Source: Allodiplogaster sudhausi (lineage: Eukaryota; Nematoda; Chromadorea; Rhabditida; Diplogasteridae). Taken from it: a DNA stretch of 64,000 nt. Location: NCBI GenBank assembly GCA_945643635.1, contig CALZFC010000013.1, forward strand, positions 1,651,001-1,715,000. The letters are read 5' to 3'. A model generated the notes under the pieces. That model was not told where the DNA came from. It did not search any database and was given only the letters and a program-made list of their open reading frames with translations. Made by a program: the position numbers and the translations under genes. This document shows positions 22,490 through 34,453 of the stretch, piece by piece. Numbering within the stretch: the first letter of the stretch is position 1; the number at the start of each line of letters is the position of its first letter.

Positions 22490-22855
22490 ATAAAGGGAGA
22501 TAATTGTTCAGATGGTAAGCCATTTGCTTCGCCATTTTTTCATTCATCTCCGTCTGTTCTTCACTTTTGAAAAGAAAAAAAAACTTTTGAAAAAAAATAA
22601 ATCGAAAATGATACCAGTGCAGGGTGCAGAGACACGGCGGTTTAGTGGAATGCGATCGCAATAAAACGAAGATCGCCAAGTGCCCACCGAATCAAACGAG
22701 CTGAGAATGAAAAACTAGCAAATAGATCTCATCAAAGATGTTTGTTTGTATTTCTATCGTCCAGCCTTCCGAAATTAGTTTAATTCTTAATGCTCGGGTT
22801 ACTGTATTATCACTCTTGTTCTATACTCTATTCCAGTTCCGTGTTACCAGAGGTG
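22490..22855 (-). repeat. Family D unit, copy 2
   Basis: Direct counterpart of 20,176-20,545 with the same block order. It ends at TTCCGTGTTACC beside a GGGCC-rich patch. Confidence 0.75.
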
Positions 22856-22985
22856 CAAAAGGCCCGGGCCGGCCTCGGCCGGGCCCAAGCTAGGCCCCCT
22901 CCCCCCCCCCCTATAGGGCCGGGCCGGGCCCAAGCTAGGGTCCGGCCCTGGGCCCGATTGGGCCCATTTTTCTTTTTTTTTTTCT
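22856..22985. repeat. GGGCC-rich low-complexity patch
   Basis: Repeated GGCCGGGCCC and CCCAAGCTAGG modules around a poly-C run, in sharp contrast to the AT-rich surroundings. A short related GGCCCGGCCTGGGCC lies in the palindrome at about 36,112. Confidence 0.8.
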
Positions 22986-24808
22986 TTTTTCTACGCAGAA
23001 AGGTAATTAAGAGAGCCTCTCTGTAAGGATGGGGGTTACAGCCAAAAAATGTGCAGTTCATGGATTTTGTTGATCTAGCATGTATTTGTTTCTACTTTGT
23101 TCTCACTTGACGAAAGAAAAGGTATAAACCGCCTTTGGTGATGTGGAGGGAATCTTTACTCTGCTCTTTGTCTCTTTCATTCTCGCTCTCTCTCTGTCTC
23201 TCTCTCTCTGTCTCTCTCTCTCTCTCTCCCTAATGGAAACCACACCACTACAGTCGCTAAACTCCTTTTTCCTCTATAAATTAATTCTACTTCTTTTTAC
23301 CCTTGAAAGCACCGCTGTTGAAATTGAGGTGTTTTTTTCTTTATTCTCGAGAAAAATGCGGTATGCTCATCACGTTTTTAAAATACTCTTCTCGAATATG
23401 ATCATGCATTGCTGAGATAAGTTTATATAAGTTCATATATTACTTTTGTATATTACTTAGTTAAAATCAATTATACGGTAGCGATTTGTTGACCCGGTGG
23501 ATTGCAATCGATGTATCACTATATTTTCGATGAACACTTTTCTTTTCTTGATAGAGTGAAAAAAGAAACGATTAGAGAATATTAATTATCGTTCAGAAAA
23601 GAAATACATTTGTTAGTGCTTCACCTTACGAATTATTTTTGCTTTTTGAAATATCACAACTGATATTTAGAATATGACTTTTTGTGTAGGTAAATAAAAA
23701 TATCTATTAACATATTTTTGTAACGTTTAAATGTTTACTAAACGTTATATCTAAGCATAAGGTGGCGGATTCTGAATGCACCAGTCCAGATCGAATACTA
23801 CGGCTGAAGAAATGATGCTGGCAAATTTCATTTCTGTCATAATTAGCCTCCGAAGAAATTATTTTGATTTTCATAAACTTGTCGAAGATGTAGGTTGCTG
23901 ATCAATCTGTTGCCGTTGTCGGTGTCCAGCTTGAGACGTTCGATTCGGCAGATCCGATGGAATTCATTGTGGAGTGAGTATATAAAGAGTTATTATTACT
24001 CTGCTTCGTTCAGATTGACCAGTGTTTGGTGTATGCGTTAGATTGCTACATCTTTACAGCCTCTTCTATTTCCTATCTATTCTTGAATCTCTCTCTATCT
24101 CTCCCTCTCTCCATCTTTCTCTCTTTCTCTCCCACACTCTCTCGTTATCGTTCTCTCTTAATCGACTTGTGTGCAACTATTTTAAAAGCAAGGTTATGTA
24201 ACTTTTAAAAATATGATGGCAACAAGATAGAGGCCAGTTCCATCGCCTCTTATTGTAGCGATCGACATCAGTGCAAGTTATCTACAAACAAATAAAGAGA
24301 AAATTTTACTAATGCCTCTAGCATGCCCTTCCTGTAGATTCTCTTGCTATATGAGTCAGCAAATAAAAAATACCCACTATGATTGACCCCATCAATTAGC
24401 ATTTGTTCATGTGTTTTTCCTTTTTTGTAAATATTTTGTTTGCGATTGCGCCAGGACTAACGAAAAAAAACCCGATTGCATGCCCAAATTATTATTTTTC
24501 TTCTTTGATAACGCTTGGCGACCACCCAACGATCAGATCGATTGTCAGCTCTCTTTATTTTGATCGCACTGCGGTAAAGCACCGGGTCTCTGCTTGAATG
24601 TATGTATCTATATGAACTTATCTCCGAAGTGCATGATGACATTCGGGAATAGTATTTAAAAAAACATTTTGCTCCTACCGTATTTTTTCTCATGAAAAAA
24701 AAACACCACAATTTCAATAGCGCCTATGGAGGGGTTCGTTGAAGGGGAAATTAGTAAATTAACGTATTGAGAAATTGGAATTTGGCGAGAAGTGAGGCTT
24801 GCAATAGG

Positions 24809-24840
<32 letters not shown>

Positions 24841-25400
24841 ATGAAATTGCAGATTAAAGAATGTAAAGGACAAACAAGAAACTGTATACATGTAAGAATC
24901 TAACGCAGACACAGGACAATCTTAATGAAGTACGACAGTAATAACTTTCTATATATACCAAACGAAATCCATCGGCCGAATTCAACATTTCTATGTTGGA
25001 AAAAGTTATAAGAAAATGTTTAATGGTTCTTGCTTAAATAAAAAAAACCTTTATTAATTAGAGTTGATATTTTAAAAAATAATTAAAATGATTATCATGG
25101 TTGTAACATTAATCATTCCTTTCATACTGAACGAGAAGTGAACTGTCTATTAGTTCTTTCCCTCCACGTCACCGACGGCAGTTTATATTTTTTTTCACAT
25201 CCAAGCCTAAGAAAGCATCAAACATCGCGGAGAATTCATCGATTACATAGCCATGTAACGAGCGCGAACCGCCGGGTTCAACAAATCGCAACCATAGAAT
25301 CGTCAGGTGAGGACAAAGCAGACACAAATATATACTAGACAACTTTTGAAAGTAAAAATCCATTTTGAAAAGATCTAAAGTGTTACAATTGCCTTGTAGA
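22986..25400. other. AT-rich region with sparse repeats, no gene seen
   Basis: Contains CT blocks at 23,175-23,230 and 24,088-24,150, a weak family A core at 24,535-24,600, a GA run at 24,810-24,845 and a block at 25,200-25,340. Nothing in either strand looks coding. Confidence 0.4.
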
Positions 25401-26640
25401 GCCCGGCGCTTTAGCGAAGTGCGATCGCAATATAAAGTGAGAAAAATTTAACTTGTTGATCTCTCAATCGGGCGTCGCTGTCAATTACATACATAACGAT
25501 GAGCCTTGCATAGCACAAAATGTTTGGGCCATTTACCGCCTCTGGATACAATATCGAGCTGTCTGAACGTATTATACGCCTCGTAGAATGGGGAGCATCG
25601 AATGTGGACTCCCTTTTACTAAACAAAATCACATAAATAGGCTTAAACAATAACATCGGGCGCATCGTGCAGATTGCTGACCGTATCATGCACAAGCCCT
25701 TCTCGCGAACCGTGTCCCGGAGACCCGGGATTAGATTTTTTTTTTCAGAATTAAAAATCTTAGGTTTTTTTTACTAAGATTAAACTATTTGGAATAGGCA
25801 TTTGTTTTTCATTGAAATTAGAAGCCGTACAAAGGTATTTGTTTTTTAATAGAATTAAAAACAATGGAATGGGAAAAGGGTTTTAAATAAGAAAAAAAAC
25901 ACTGCAATAAATTTCAATTTTTGTAACTTAATAATATGTATTTCTTACTAATATGCTCCTTCGTATTCCGACTCATCAAGGACCAACGAATTGCCTGATG
26001 CAATGGTTCCAAAACACGGCTGCTTACTAAGACATATTTGTTGATACCTTGAAATTTTCCAGGTTCTTGTAGTAGTCAACCAGCCGATGATATTTGAGAT
26101 AGCGAATGTTTTGTATTTTTACACAAAAAAAGTTTATAATTTAGTCTAACCGCATATTTTCTGTTATTTATTTAAGAAAACTAACCGATTTATTTCTATA
26201 ATGGAAAAATAATCAGTCATCTCGTTTAATTGTAAATCATATGTATGTAATCCTTTAAAATTAACCAGAAAAAATGGAATGCTTAAGCTTTCATCCAAGA
26301 ACACGTTTGAATGTCTCTTTCTATCTCGCTATCTCTCTTTTTCTCTCTCTCTTTCTATCTCGCTATCTCTCTTTTTCTCTCTCTCTCTTTCTGTCTCTTT
26401 CTCTCTTCCTCATTCTCTTTCTCCCCTCTCTCTTTCTCTTTCCTTCTCTCCCTCCCTCGTTTCCTCTGCCTCTCTTTCACTATCTCATTCTCTTCGCCTT
26501 TGGCTGCCCTGCCGCCAGACGCCTCCCTTCTATGCTGCGCGATTTTTCGATGCCTTGCAGTTCCGCTTAAACGCCACGCCGTAGTTTTCCATACTGCGCA
26601 TATTGAGCGATTCTTTGCCTGAATTTGTCAGGATTCATAT
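25400..26640 (+). repeat. Family B element, copy 1 (inverted partner at 31.6 kb)
   Basis: About 1.2 kb related in reverse orientation to 31,615-32,880. Shared blocks include CGCGAACCGTGT...GAGACCCGGGA, GGAATAGGCATTTG with AGAATTAAAA modules, AGTCTAACCG.ATATTTTCTG, ATTTCTATAATGGAAAAATAATCAGTC, GAATGCTTAAGCTTTC, a CT tract, and GCAGTTCCGCTTAAACGCCACGCC. No long reading frame outside the CT tract, so it is probably non-autonomous. Confidence 0.75.
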
Positions 26641-28319
26641 TTTAAAACCAGGGGTAAACGCTAAAATGATTGTATAAACATGAATTTACTACGCCATTTT
26701 AATTTTTGTTTAATTCTTCTCTGACTCTTCTTGTCTTTTGGCATTGAAAAAAACCATTTCGAAAAATAAACCGAAAATGATTCAACTGCTTAATGCAGAG
26801 ACACGGCGGTTTTGCGTAATGTGAACGAAATAAAAGGAGCAACCCAAGCGCCCATCGATAGACATGAGTCGTATATGGTAAAAAATAAATAGAAAAAAAT
26901 CAAAAGATATTTTAACTACGGCAAGGCGACATCACGTTTTCATTTTTCTACATATGATTTTCGAATCTTTTAATAATATTGTCACCCTCATTTTCACTTT
27001 CAATCTCCCCGACTCTATCTCTTACTATTATCTCTCTTCAATTCCCTTAGTCTCTCGCCGTCTTCTTCATCCCAGAACCCTTAGCAAAGAACTTTATTTA
27101 TTCATCATTAAAAGCATTTGGAAAAACAACAACAACAAACACTGTGCTTTATGGAACTGAAGCGTGATATTTTTTTTCTCACAAAAGGAGGAAACCTGCA
27201 GGAAGACGGGAATGTTGAAATGTACAATTTTTTCTCTTTAGTAATTTTATGAATACTTCGCTTCCAATACTGTCTTGAAAGAACAATGTTCAATTGACAT
27301 GGCCTCTGTACTATCTGGCGTAGTAAAGGACGGGAATAAATTAACTATTATTATAATTGACTCTCTAACAATAAGTAGAATTTTGTCGAATCTTTTCCCC
27401 TTCATCTCGAATGTCCTTTACACTCATTTCTTCTCTTGCGAGAACTTTGTCTTCTACCGTACCTAGAATTTTTTAAATCCTGATTTGTCTTTTTCCGACG
27501 TAATCTCTCTGGAAAAAAATCCATTTTAAAACAAAAAAGAAAATTATTCAACAGCAGATTGCAAAGAGCGTAGAGCGATAGCAATATAAAGTCAGCTCGC
27601 TGATGTTCGCTTGAAGCTCCCTTCCCGCTATTAAAGCACATATACATTATATGTTCATTGTAAGCACAAGCAATATTGATGATGTTATTTTGCTAAATGC
27701 GTTCTAGTCAGTGATTACGCAATATTGCCACAGTCCGTTATCCCTAACCGACTTTCCTCGTGAACGTCATCTGAACAAACAAAAATTAATTAATATATAT
27801 AATCATAGTCGTTGTTGTTGTGTTTTCCTTCATCTTCAATATTTTTAACATTCATTTTTACTTCTCTTCAATTTCTCTCTATGCGAAATTGTCGTCGTCC
27901 GCAATCAAGATTGCATGATAAAAGATAATCTCTTTTCTTTTCCCTTTATATTTTTTCTCTTCTCTTTTTTCAAAATCCATTAAAAAAATATATTTCGAAA
28001 CAAAAAAAGAAATCAACTGGCGTGCAGCGACACGCTGCTTTAGCATTATATGAGTAAAGAGAGCAAACTAAGAGAGAACGCCGATTTTTTCCAGCTTCAT
28101 GGCATTACCACAGTTTGCTTACAATAAAAATGAATGAATTATTTTCGCATTTTTGAATACGCAATATTCCATATTTCTCGGAAATAACTCTTTTTTTTTC
28201 TTACCAGCAATCAGAGATCGTTCGACTATAAATCTTTCTTTCTCTCTCTCTTGCTCTCTCTCTCTCTCTCTCATCGTCGACCTCTCTCGACGTCTCTCTC
28301 TCTCTCTTCGTTCTTCAAT
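26641..28319. repeat. Inverted family A copies and AT-rich DNA
   Basis: Inverted family A cores lie at about 26,750-26,860, 27,480-27,600 and 27,980-28,060. A CT tract at 28,232-28,310 directly precedes the second adenylosuccinate synthetase exon copy. Confidence 0.5.
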
Positions 28320-28453
28320 GTGATTGGCATGGTGAAGGCGTACCAAACTCGCGTGGGCACCGGCCCCTTCCCGACCGAGCTGTTCGACGAGGACGGAGAG
28401 AAGCTGCAGAGAATCGGCATGGAGGTCGGAGTCACGAAGGGCAGGAAGAGGAG
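28320..28453 (+). pseudogene. Isolated adenylosuccinate synthetase exon, copy 2
   Basis: Encodes [20 protein letters not shown] followed by [11 protein letters not shown] and [13 protein letters not shown], then a GTGAGG donor in phase 2. It keeps the family Gly (VIG) and one codon that copy 1 has lost, so it is closer to a functional exon. The bases before it read TTCTTCAAT rather than an AG acceptor, which suggests the splice acceptor has decayed. The CT tract upstream is at the same relative position as in copy 1, but sequences downstream differ. No neighbouring adenylosuccinate synthetase exon (for example the CGWxD region that should follow) is visible. Confidence 0.75.
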
Positions 28454-30272
28454 GTGAGGAAAGGGGGAAGATGGGGAATACGGACAGGGGGAGGGGCGGA
28501 AAAATTCAATGTTCATGACTTGGCGCAATTTTGAGTGATACTTTACCCTTTCACCCGCTTGCTGCTATCCTCTGCGACTTCTTGGAATTTCGGCTTCAGC
28601 ACACTCCTCAAGTGCTGTGTGGGCTGACCACTCGCTCAATCCGATCGCATGCCAAGAGACTTGAAGGAGGAAAAGGATCCCTTAACGCTCCCGTCCCTTT
28701 CTTTCATTATCAAAAACATTATTATCTAATTATTTTTATTTTGTAATGTGACAGAGATAGAGAGAGAGAGGGTAAGGAGAGACCGAGTAACAGAGACACA
28801 GATTGAATTTGATCTGCAGTTGAATTACATCCCTTTTTCAAAATGTATATATTTTTTCCTTTTTTTTCAAGAGAGAATACGTCGGAAACACAAATCTGGA
28901 AAGTAAATAAATCTGATTACGGTAGAAGACACATTTTTTCGCAAAGAGAAATGGAGGTGATATGAGATTCGAGAAGGAAAAAAGATTCGACAAAAATTCT
29001 ACTTCGCGAGTCACTATCCATTTAAAAATTGATTTCGAAGAAAGAGAAGAAAAATATAAAAGGGATAAGCAAAAGAAAAGATATTATTTTTATTATGCAA
29101 TCTTGGCTACAGACCAATACAATTTCTCATATAAAGAAATGGAAGGGAAGTGAAATGAATGTTAAAACTATCCATGATTAAGGAAAAAAACTAAGAATTA
29201 CATTTTCAGCTGTCCTGACAAAATTTAGAGATATTGAGTGAGATATTTAATAAACGAGGAGAGTGCAATGAAAGTCGGTGAGGGATAACGGGTTCTGTCA
29301 ATGTTGCTTGCTCTTATTATATAATGTGAGTGAGCTTTAATAATGGGAAGAGAGACACTGACTGATAGACGGAGTGAATGAGCTGTTTCCCGCTTTCTCT
29401 GTTTCTTTCTCTCCCTCTCTCTCTTATCAATAAATCTCTAATTCACATTTACATACAAGTACCATACAATGATTACGTCAAATTACATAAAAAAAATTAT
29501 GAAATTATTTCTAACATACGTATGGTGTTTGTATCCCCAAGCACTGCAAAGCAAACATTATATGTACATAAAATTTTTGTCACACCAAATGGAGAGGTTC
29601 AAAATGAAGAATAAGTAGGCTCAGGTGTTCTGCTGTAATTGACAGCGACGCCCGATTCTAGCCGGCAAAGAAATGCAAAAAAATGAGACTGGAAAGCATT
29701 TAATATTAGCAAGACAATATAAAGCTTTAAAATCTGGAACGAGAGACACAGATAGACAGACAAAACGAGCTTTCACGCTTTATACATATATATATATATA
29801 TACCTCTCTCTCCCTCTCTCTCTCTCTCTCATTCTCTCACCAAAGAATGATCAACAACCAATAATTCTGAGATTTTTGAGAGTCGAAAACCCTTCATGCT
29901 GGAAGATTCAGAAAGAACAAAGAATACTCTCCGAATATTATCCGAATCATTGTGCATCAAGGGCTATCCACATACAAAAAAAAAACAGTTTTTTTTTGCA
30001 ATTTACAGTTAGGGTTTCCGCAACATCATTTCCTGGTTAGCAAGGCAAGATGAGAAAAGCACTCTGCCTCATCCGAGAAAGGGGAGACTGTATTAGCAAC
30101 AGCCATCAGTCAATTATTCCCGAAGAATCTGTCCTGCCTTTTCACCTCTTTCCCTCTCCCTCTCCCTCTCTCTCTATCTTTCCGTCTCTCTCTCTCTCTC
30201 TCTCTCTTCGTCAAACCCTTCTTAGCTCTGTTTCTGTCCTTGGCAGAAAGGGCAGGAGAGACGCATTCTGAA
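28454..30272. repeat. Dispersed repeat fragments
   Basis: Family E-like sequence at 28,840-29,150, a copy of the window-start repeat at 29,280-29,410, a family H scrap at 29,630-29,665 (CGCCCGATTCTAGCCGGC), family I copy 2 at 29,690-29,970, a CT tract at 30,140-30,210 and a family F end at 30,220-30,275. No gene. Confidence 0.5.
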
Positions 30273-30410
30273 TACCGTATTTTCTCTATTAGTGCCCCCG
30301 GGGGTACTATTTTTCAATTCCCCTGTGAGAGGGGGGCACTATTAGAGGGGGGGGGGGGTTCTATCAGAGAGAGGGGCACTATTTTTCAATGTGATTGACA
30401 TTGTGAAATT
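30273..30410. mobile_element. Truncated MITE-like copy
   Basis: Begins with ACCGTATTTTCTCTATTAG as at 3027, then GCCCCCGGGGGTACTATTTTTCAAT and GGGGCACTATTAGAG modules. The second terminus is missing, with a family A/GA block following. Confidence 0.6.
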
Positions 30411-31614
30411 GAAAAGGGCGTAGGCAGATGAGAGAGAGGACGACGAGAGGGGGAGACGAAGAAGAGAGAAAGAGTGAGGGTGAGAGAGAAAGAGAGAGAA
30501 AGAGAGAGAGGGGGGAGAGAGAAAGAGAGATAGAGAGAGAAAGAGAGGGAGAAGAGAGAAAGAGAGATAGAGAAAGAGACTGAGAAAAGAGTGAAAGACT
30601 AATTGAAAGAGATAATAAGGAGAGAACCGATTAGTGGGCCTTTAGGGCTGTTCCTTTTACTTCGATTACGCAACGCTGGATTTTTTTTCAGTTTCAAAAG
30701 ATAAGAAGAGTCAGAGTCAAATAAAAAAAATTAGAGGGCGAAGCAAAATGGCGTACAATCAACGTTGTCATTTGCACCACGCTTTAAAACATGAAAAAGA
30801 AACATAAAGAAAGGGTCGCGTTATTATGTGCCTGCGGATTGGGGATATTAAGAGAGAGCAATAGAAATGAAGAGAGAGAGAGAGCAATAGAAATAGAGAG
30901 AGAGCAAGAAAAATAGAGTGAGAGAGAAAGCAAGAGATAAAGAGAGAGACAGGGGAGCGAAAAAAATATAGATTAAAAATAATATGACCGTACGATCAAA
31001 CGTTTACGTGACCTTTATTTTAAAATATGATTTATGAAAAAAGGCTTCATACATGCATACATATATTCACTCAATAAGCAGTCAAGAAAACGAACAAATA
31101 GAGATGAAAAGAATGGAATGAAAATATGGAGATAAGGCTCGCACAATCGACAGTGTAAACAATTTAGATCATTAAGCAGTTCTCAAGCTCCATCGAGTCT
31201 TGAACAATGTTTTGACAGGACTCAACTCCTTCCTCCTTTTCCTTATGACTCGCCTCAGTCTCTCTCTTGAAGTATCAAGGAAAGATTATAGTCGGTTGGA
31301 GTCGATTGGATCATTTTATCGAATGGCTGGGAAGTATACTTGGAAGGGCATCCGTACAACAATCGGTGGGCACTTTGGGTTGCTGGTTTTATTTCGCTCG
31401 CATTAAGCTAAACCGCCGTTTCTCTGTTCTCTGCAGTTGCATCATTTTCGATTATTTTTAATGCATTTTTTTGTTTTCTTTTTCAAAACCGAAGAAGAGG
31501 AAGAGATAGTAAAAAAAATTAGGGTGCGAAGCAAATGAGTTAAAATCAACGTTGGCATATGCACTTTCTTTTAAAATAATTCGAATCATGAAAGAAAGTT
31601 AATTTAAAACAAAG
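30411..31614. repeat. GA tracts and family A copies
   Basis: A GA tract at 30,430-30,620, a family A copy at 30,630-30,800, GA/GCAAGA blocks at 30,850-30,960 and another family A copy at 31,360-31,570 (CAATCGGTGGGCACTTTGGGTTGCT). Confidence 0.55.
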
Positions 31615-32880
31615 GATCGCTCAATTAGCGAATTTATAAAACTAGGGCGTGGCGTTTGAGCGGAACTGCAAGGCATCTAAAAACCGCGCAGCATGGCGTT
31701 TGGGGAAAGGGCAGAACGAAGGCGAAGAGAATGACAGAGAGAAAGAGACGCAAAGGGGAGGATGGAGGAAGAGAAAGAGAGAGCGAGAGACAGAGAGTGA
31801 AGGAAAGAGAGAGAGAAAGAGACAGAAAGAGAGAGAGAGAAAGAGAGAGAGAGAAAGAGATAGATAGAAAGAGATAGGTTAAAAATAATATAGTCGTACA
31901 TTCAAACGTGTGCGCGTTCTTTGTTGAAAGCTTAAGCATTCCACATTTTTTCTGGTTTAGATTAAAGGATTACATAGATACGATTTGCAATTAAACGAGA
32001 TGACTGATTATTTTTCCATTATAGAAATAAATAGGTTAGTTTTCTTAGATAAATAACAGAAAATATACGGTTAGACTAAATTATGAACTTTTTTCGTGAA
32101 AAAATACAAAACAATTCGCTATCTCAGATATCATCGCCTGGTTGACTACTACAAGAAGCTGGAGAAGTTCAAGGTTATAACTTTCAAAAAATATATTTTA
32201 GTAAACAGCCAATTAATTCATACCGTGGTTTTGGATCCATTGCATCAGATATATGTATCCTTCAAGCAATTCGTTGCTCCTTGATAAGTCAGAATACGAA
32301 GGAGCATGTTTTATAAGAAACAAATAATATTTTGTTACAAAAATTGAAATTGATGGCAGTGTTTTTTCATTCTTGTTTTATAAAACCTTTTCCTATTCCA
32401 TTCTTTTTAATTCTAATAAAAAAACAAATACCTATGAACTGATTTTAATTGCAATGAAAAACAGATGCCTATTCCAAAGATTTTAATTCTAAAAAAAGAC
32501 CTAAAAGTTTTAATTCTGAAAAAAACCTATTCCAGGGTCTCGGGAACACGGTTCGCGTGAAAGGCTCGTGCATGACACGGGCAGCAATCTGCACGATGCG
32601 CCCGATGTTATTGTTTAACCCTATTTATGTGGTTTTTTTTTGTAAAAGGGGAGTCCACATTCGATGTCCCCGTTCTACGAGGCTTATAATACGTTCAGGC
32701 AGCCCGATCTAATATCCATAGGCGGTAAATTACCCAAAACTTTTGGGCTATGTAAGACTCATCGTTTTTTATGTAATTGACAGATAGACGCCGATTGTAG
32801 CAGGCGCAAAAGGTTCACCAGATCACCAAGTTATATTTTTCTCACATTATATTGCGATCGCACTACGCTAAAGCGCCGGC
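31615..32880 (-). repeat. Family B element, copy 2 (inverted)
   Basis: Reverse-complement counterpart of 25,400-26,640, about 5 kb away. Bases 32,385-32,535 contain four to five degenerate tandem units of 25-39 bp beginning CCTATTCCA or CCTA and containing TTTTAATTCT. The 62-codon frame at 32,096-32,284 lies within it and matches nothing I recognise. Confidence 0.75.
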
Positions 32881-33130
32881 TCTACAAGGAATTGAAACAC
32901 TTTAGATCTTTTTCTAAATTGATTTTTATTTTCAAAAAGGAGTAGGCGGACAAAAAGATTATAGCATCCAAGTAACGACAGGTTACTTTAATTGAACATA
33001 TTCCATTCAAGATATGGAATCTAGACTCGCCGAGCTAATGTAAGAATTCGCCAGATCGGAGCGTAAGGAAAAAATAAATCAACAACGCAATTGCATACAT
33101 GAAGATAGATTTGCCTTTGCCATTGGTTCG
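32820..33130 (+). repeat. Family G copy 2
   Basis: Shares TTGCGATCGCACTACGCTAAAG, AGGAGTAGGCGGA, GAATTCGCCAGATCGGAG and TTTGCCTTTGCCATTGGTTC with 8260-8560. Here only a remnant of the GA tract follows. Confidence 0.65.
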
Positions 33131-33355
33131 GGGATCGTTGAGAGAGATAGTGGACAGTGAAAATAGTTCAAACAATATATTTAAAAAAAAAATGCTTTTT
33201 CCTTTTCTTCTTGACGACTTTTTCGTTCAAGAACAGCAACAAGACTTGTTAAGTGATTTTATTTTATTATATTAATAGTTAGCGTATGCAATTTAAAAAA
33301 AAATGTTTGGCAATAAGATAGAAGCCAGGTCCATCGCCTTTCATTGTAGCGAAAT

Positions 33356-33412
33356 AAAACCACCGTGTGTGCGCTCTAGCGCCAGCACTGAGAGAGCACA
33401 CACGGTGGTTTT
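33356..33412. repeat. GC-rich hairpin, 22-bp arms, 13-nt loop
   Basis: The left arm begins AAAACCACCGTGTGTG and the right arm ends CACACACGGTGGTTTT. The 22-nt arms match at 21 positions around the loop AGCGCCAGCACTG. It sits in otherwise AT-rich DNA. Confidence 0.9.
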
Positions 33413-34421
33413 AGATGTGTTCAAAGTTTGAAAGTTAGGTTTTTTTAGTAGCGTCGATACTCTCGCGGCTTTTCCTGTCAAATATATATAGTCCCGTCAA
33501 TCATTTCAAGTACATAAATTAATCATATTAATTAAATTAATCTGAATAGTCTAATTTGATTTTTCAGCGCTCAGGACGCATTCCAATAGAGTAGTTTTCA
33601 GGTTAAGTTCAAGTAATTCGAAGTTGTTAAACACGTTGGTAACATTATTTTCTCAAAACAAGTTGGCACTAACGAAAAAATTTTCGACACTTTTTCTGGC
33701 AAGAACAGCAGTAGAACATGTTAAGTGACTTGGCATCCGACGATGTTTCTCGTTTTAATTCGATCACAGAACGCTGAACCGCGGTATCTCTCTTGCAAGC
33801 AGCTGAATCATTTTCGACTTATTTTTTCGAAATGTTTTTTTTTTCAATTTTAAAAGATGAGAAGAATCAGAGAAGAATGACAAAAAAAATTAGAGGGCTA
33901 CTCAAATGGCGTATAATCAACGTTGGCATATGCACTTTGTTTTAAAATATGAAAAAAGGCAAAGAAAGGGTCGCATTTTCATGTGTAATCGGATAGGAGA
34001 CAGAGAGAGAGAGATAGAGAGAAAGAGAGAGAGAGAGCAAGAGAAATTGAGAGAGGGAGAGAGCAATAGAAAGAGAGAGAGAGAGAGAGTAAGAGAAAGA
34101 GAGAGATAGAGAGAGACTGGGGAGCGAAAGAGAGATAGATGAAACATAATATTTCCGTAAAGTCAGATGTGTGCGGGTACTTTATATTCTACTACATGTT
34201 TGGAATGTGAGAGCGGAGATGATCTTGGTAACATTAGAGAATATCAGCCAAATTGTGATATCAATGGAATGAAAAAGAAAACCATGTGAGAAAAGATAGA
34301 GATTAAAAAAAAGAAAAAGTACTGGGCGGGACTCAATCCGGCGGCCAAGCAGATTGAAGAGAATTTAAAGCCTCTTTGTTCACGCAGACTTGCGAGTTAC
34401 TTGAACGCTTCGTTGTCAATA
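33413..34421. repeat. Family A copy and GA tract
   Basis: Family A at 33,745-33,960 runs into a GA tract at 33,998-34,130, exactly as in the tandem units at 640-950. A family H scrap (GTGATATCAATGGAATGAAAA) is at 34,255-34,275. No gene. Confidence 0.55.
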
Positions 34422-34453
34422 AATCGAATATAACACTGGTGTTATATTCGATT
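34422..34453. repeat. Perfect 32-bp palindrome
   Basis: AATCGAATATAACAC and its exact reverse complement are separated by TG. A single copy of one arm occurs at about 12,468, so the palindrome arose by inverted duplication of a dispersed repeat. Confidence 0.9.

Noticed and set aside
32096..32284. 62-codon Lys/Tyr-rich frame in family B copy 2
   Set aside because: The corresponding part of copy 1 carries no matching open frame that I could find, so conservation does not support a protein.
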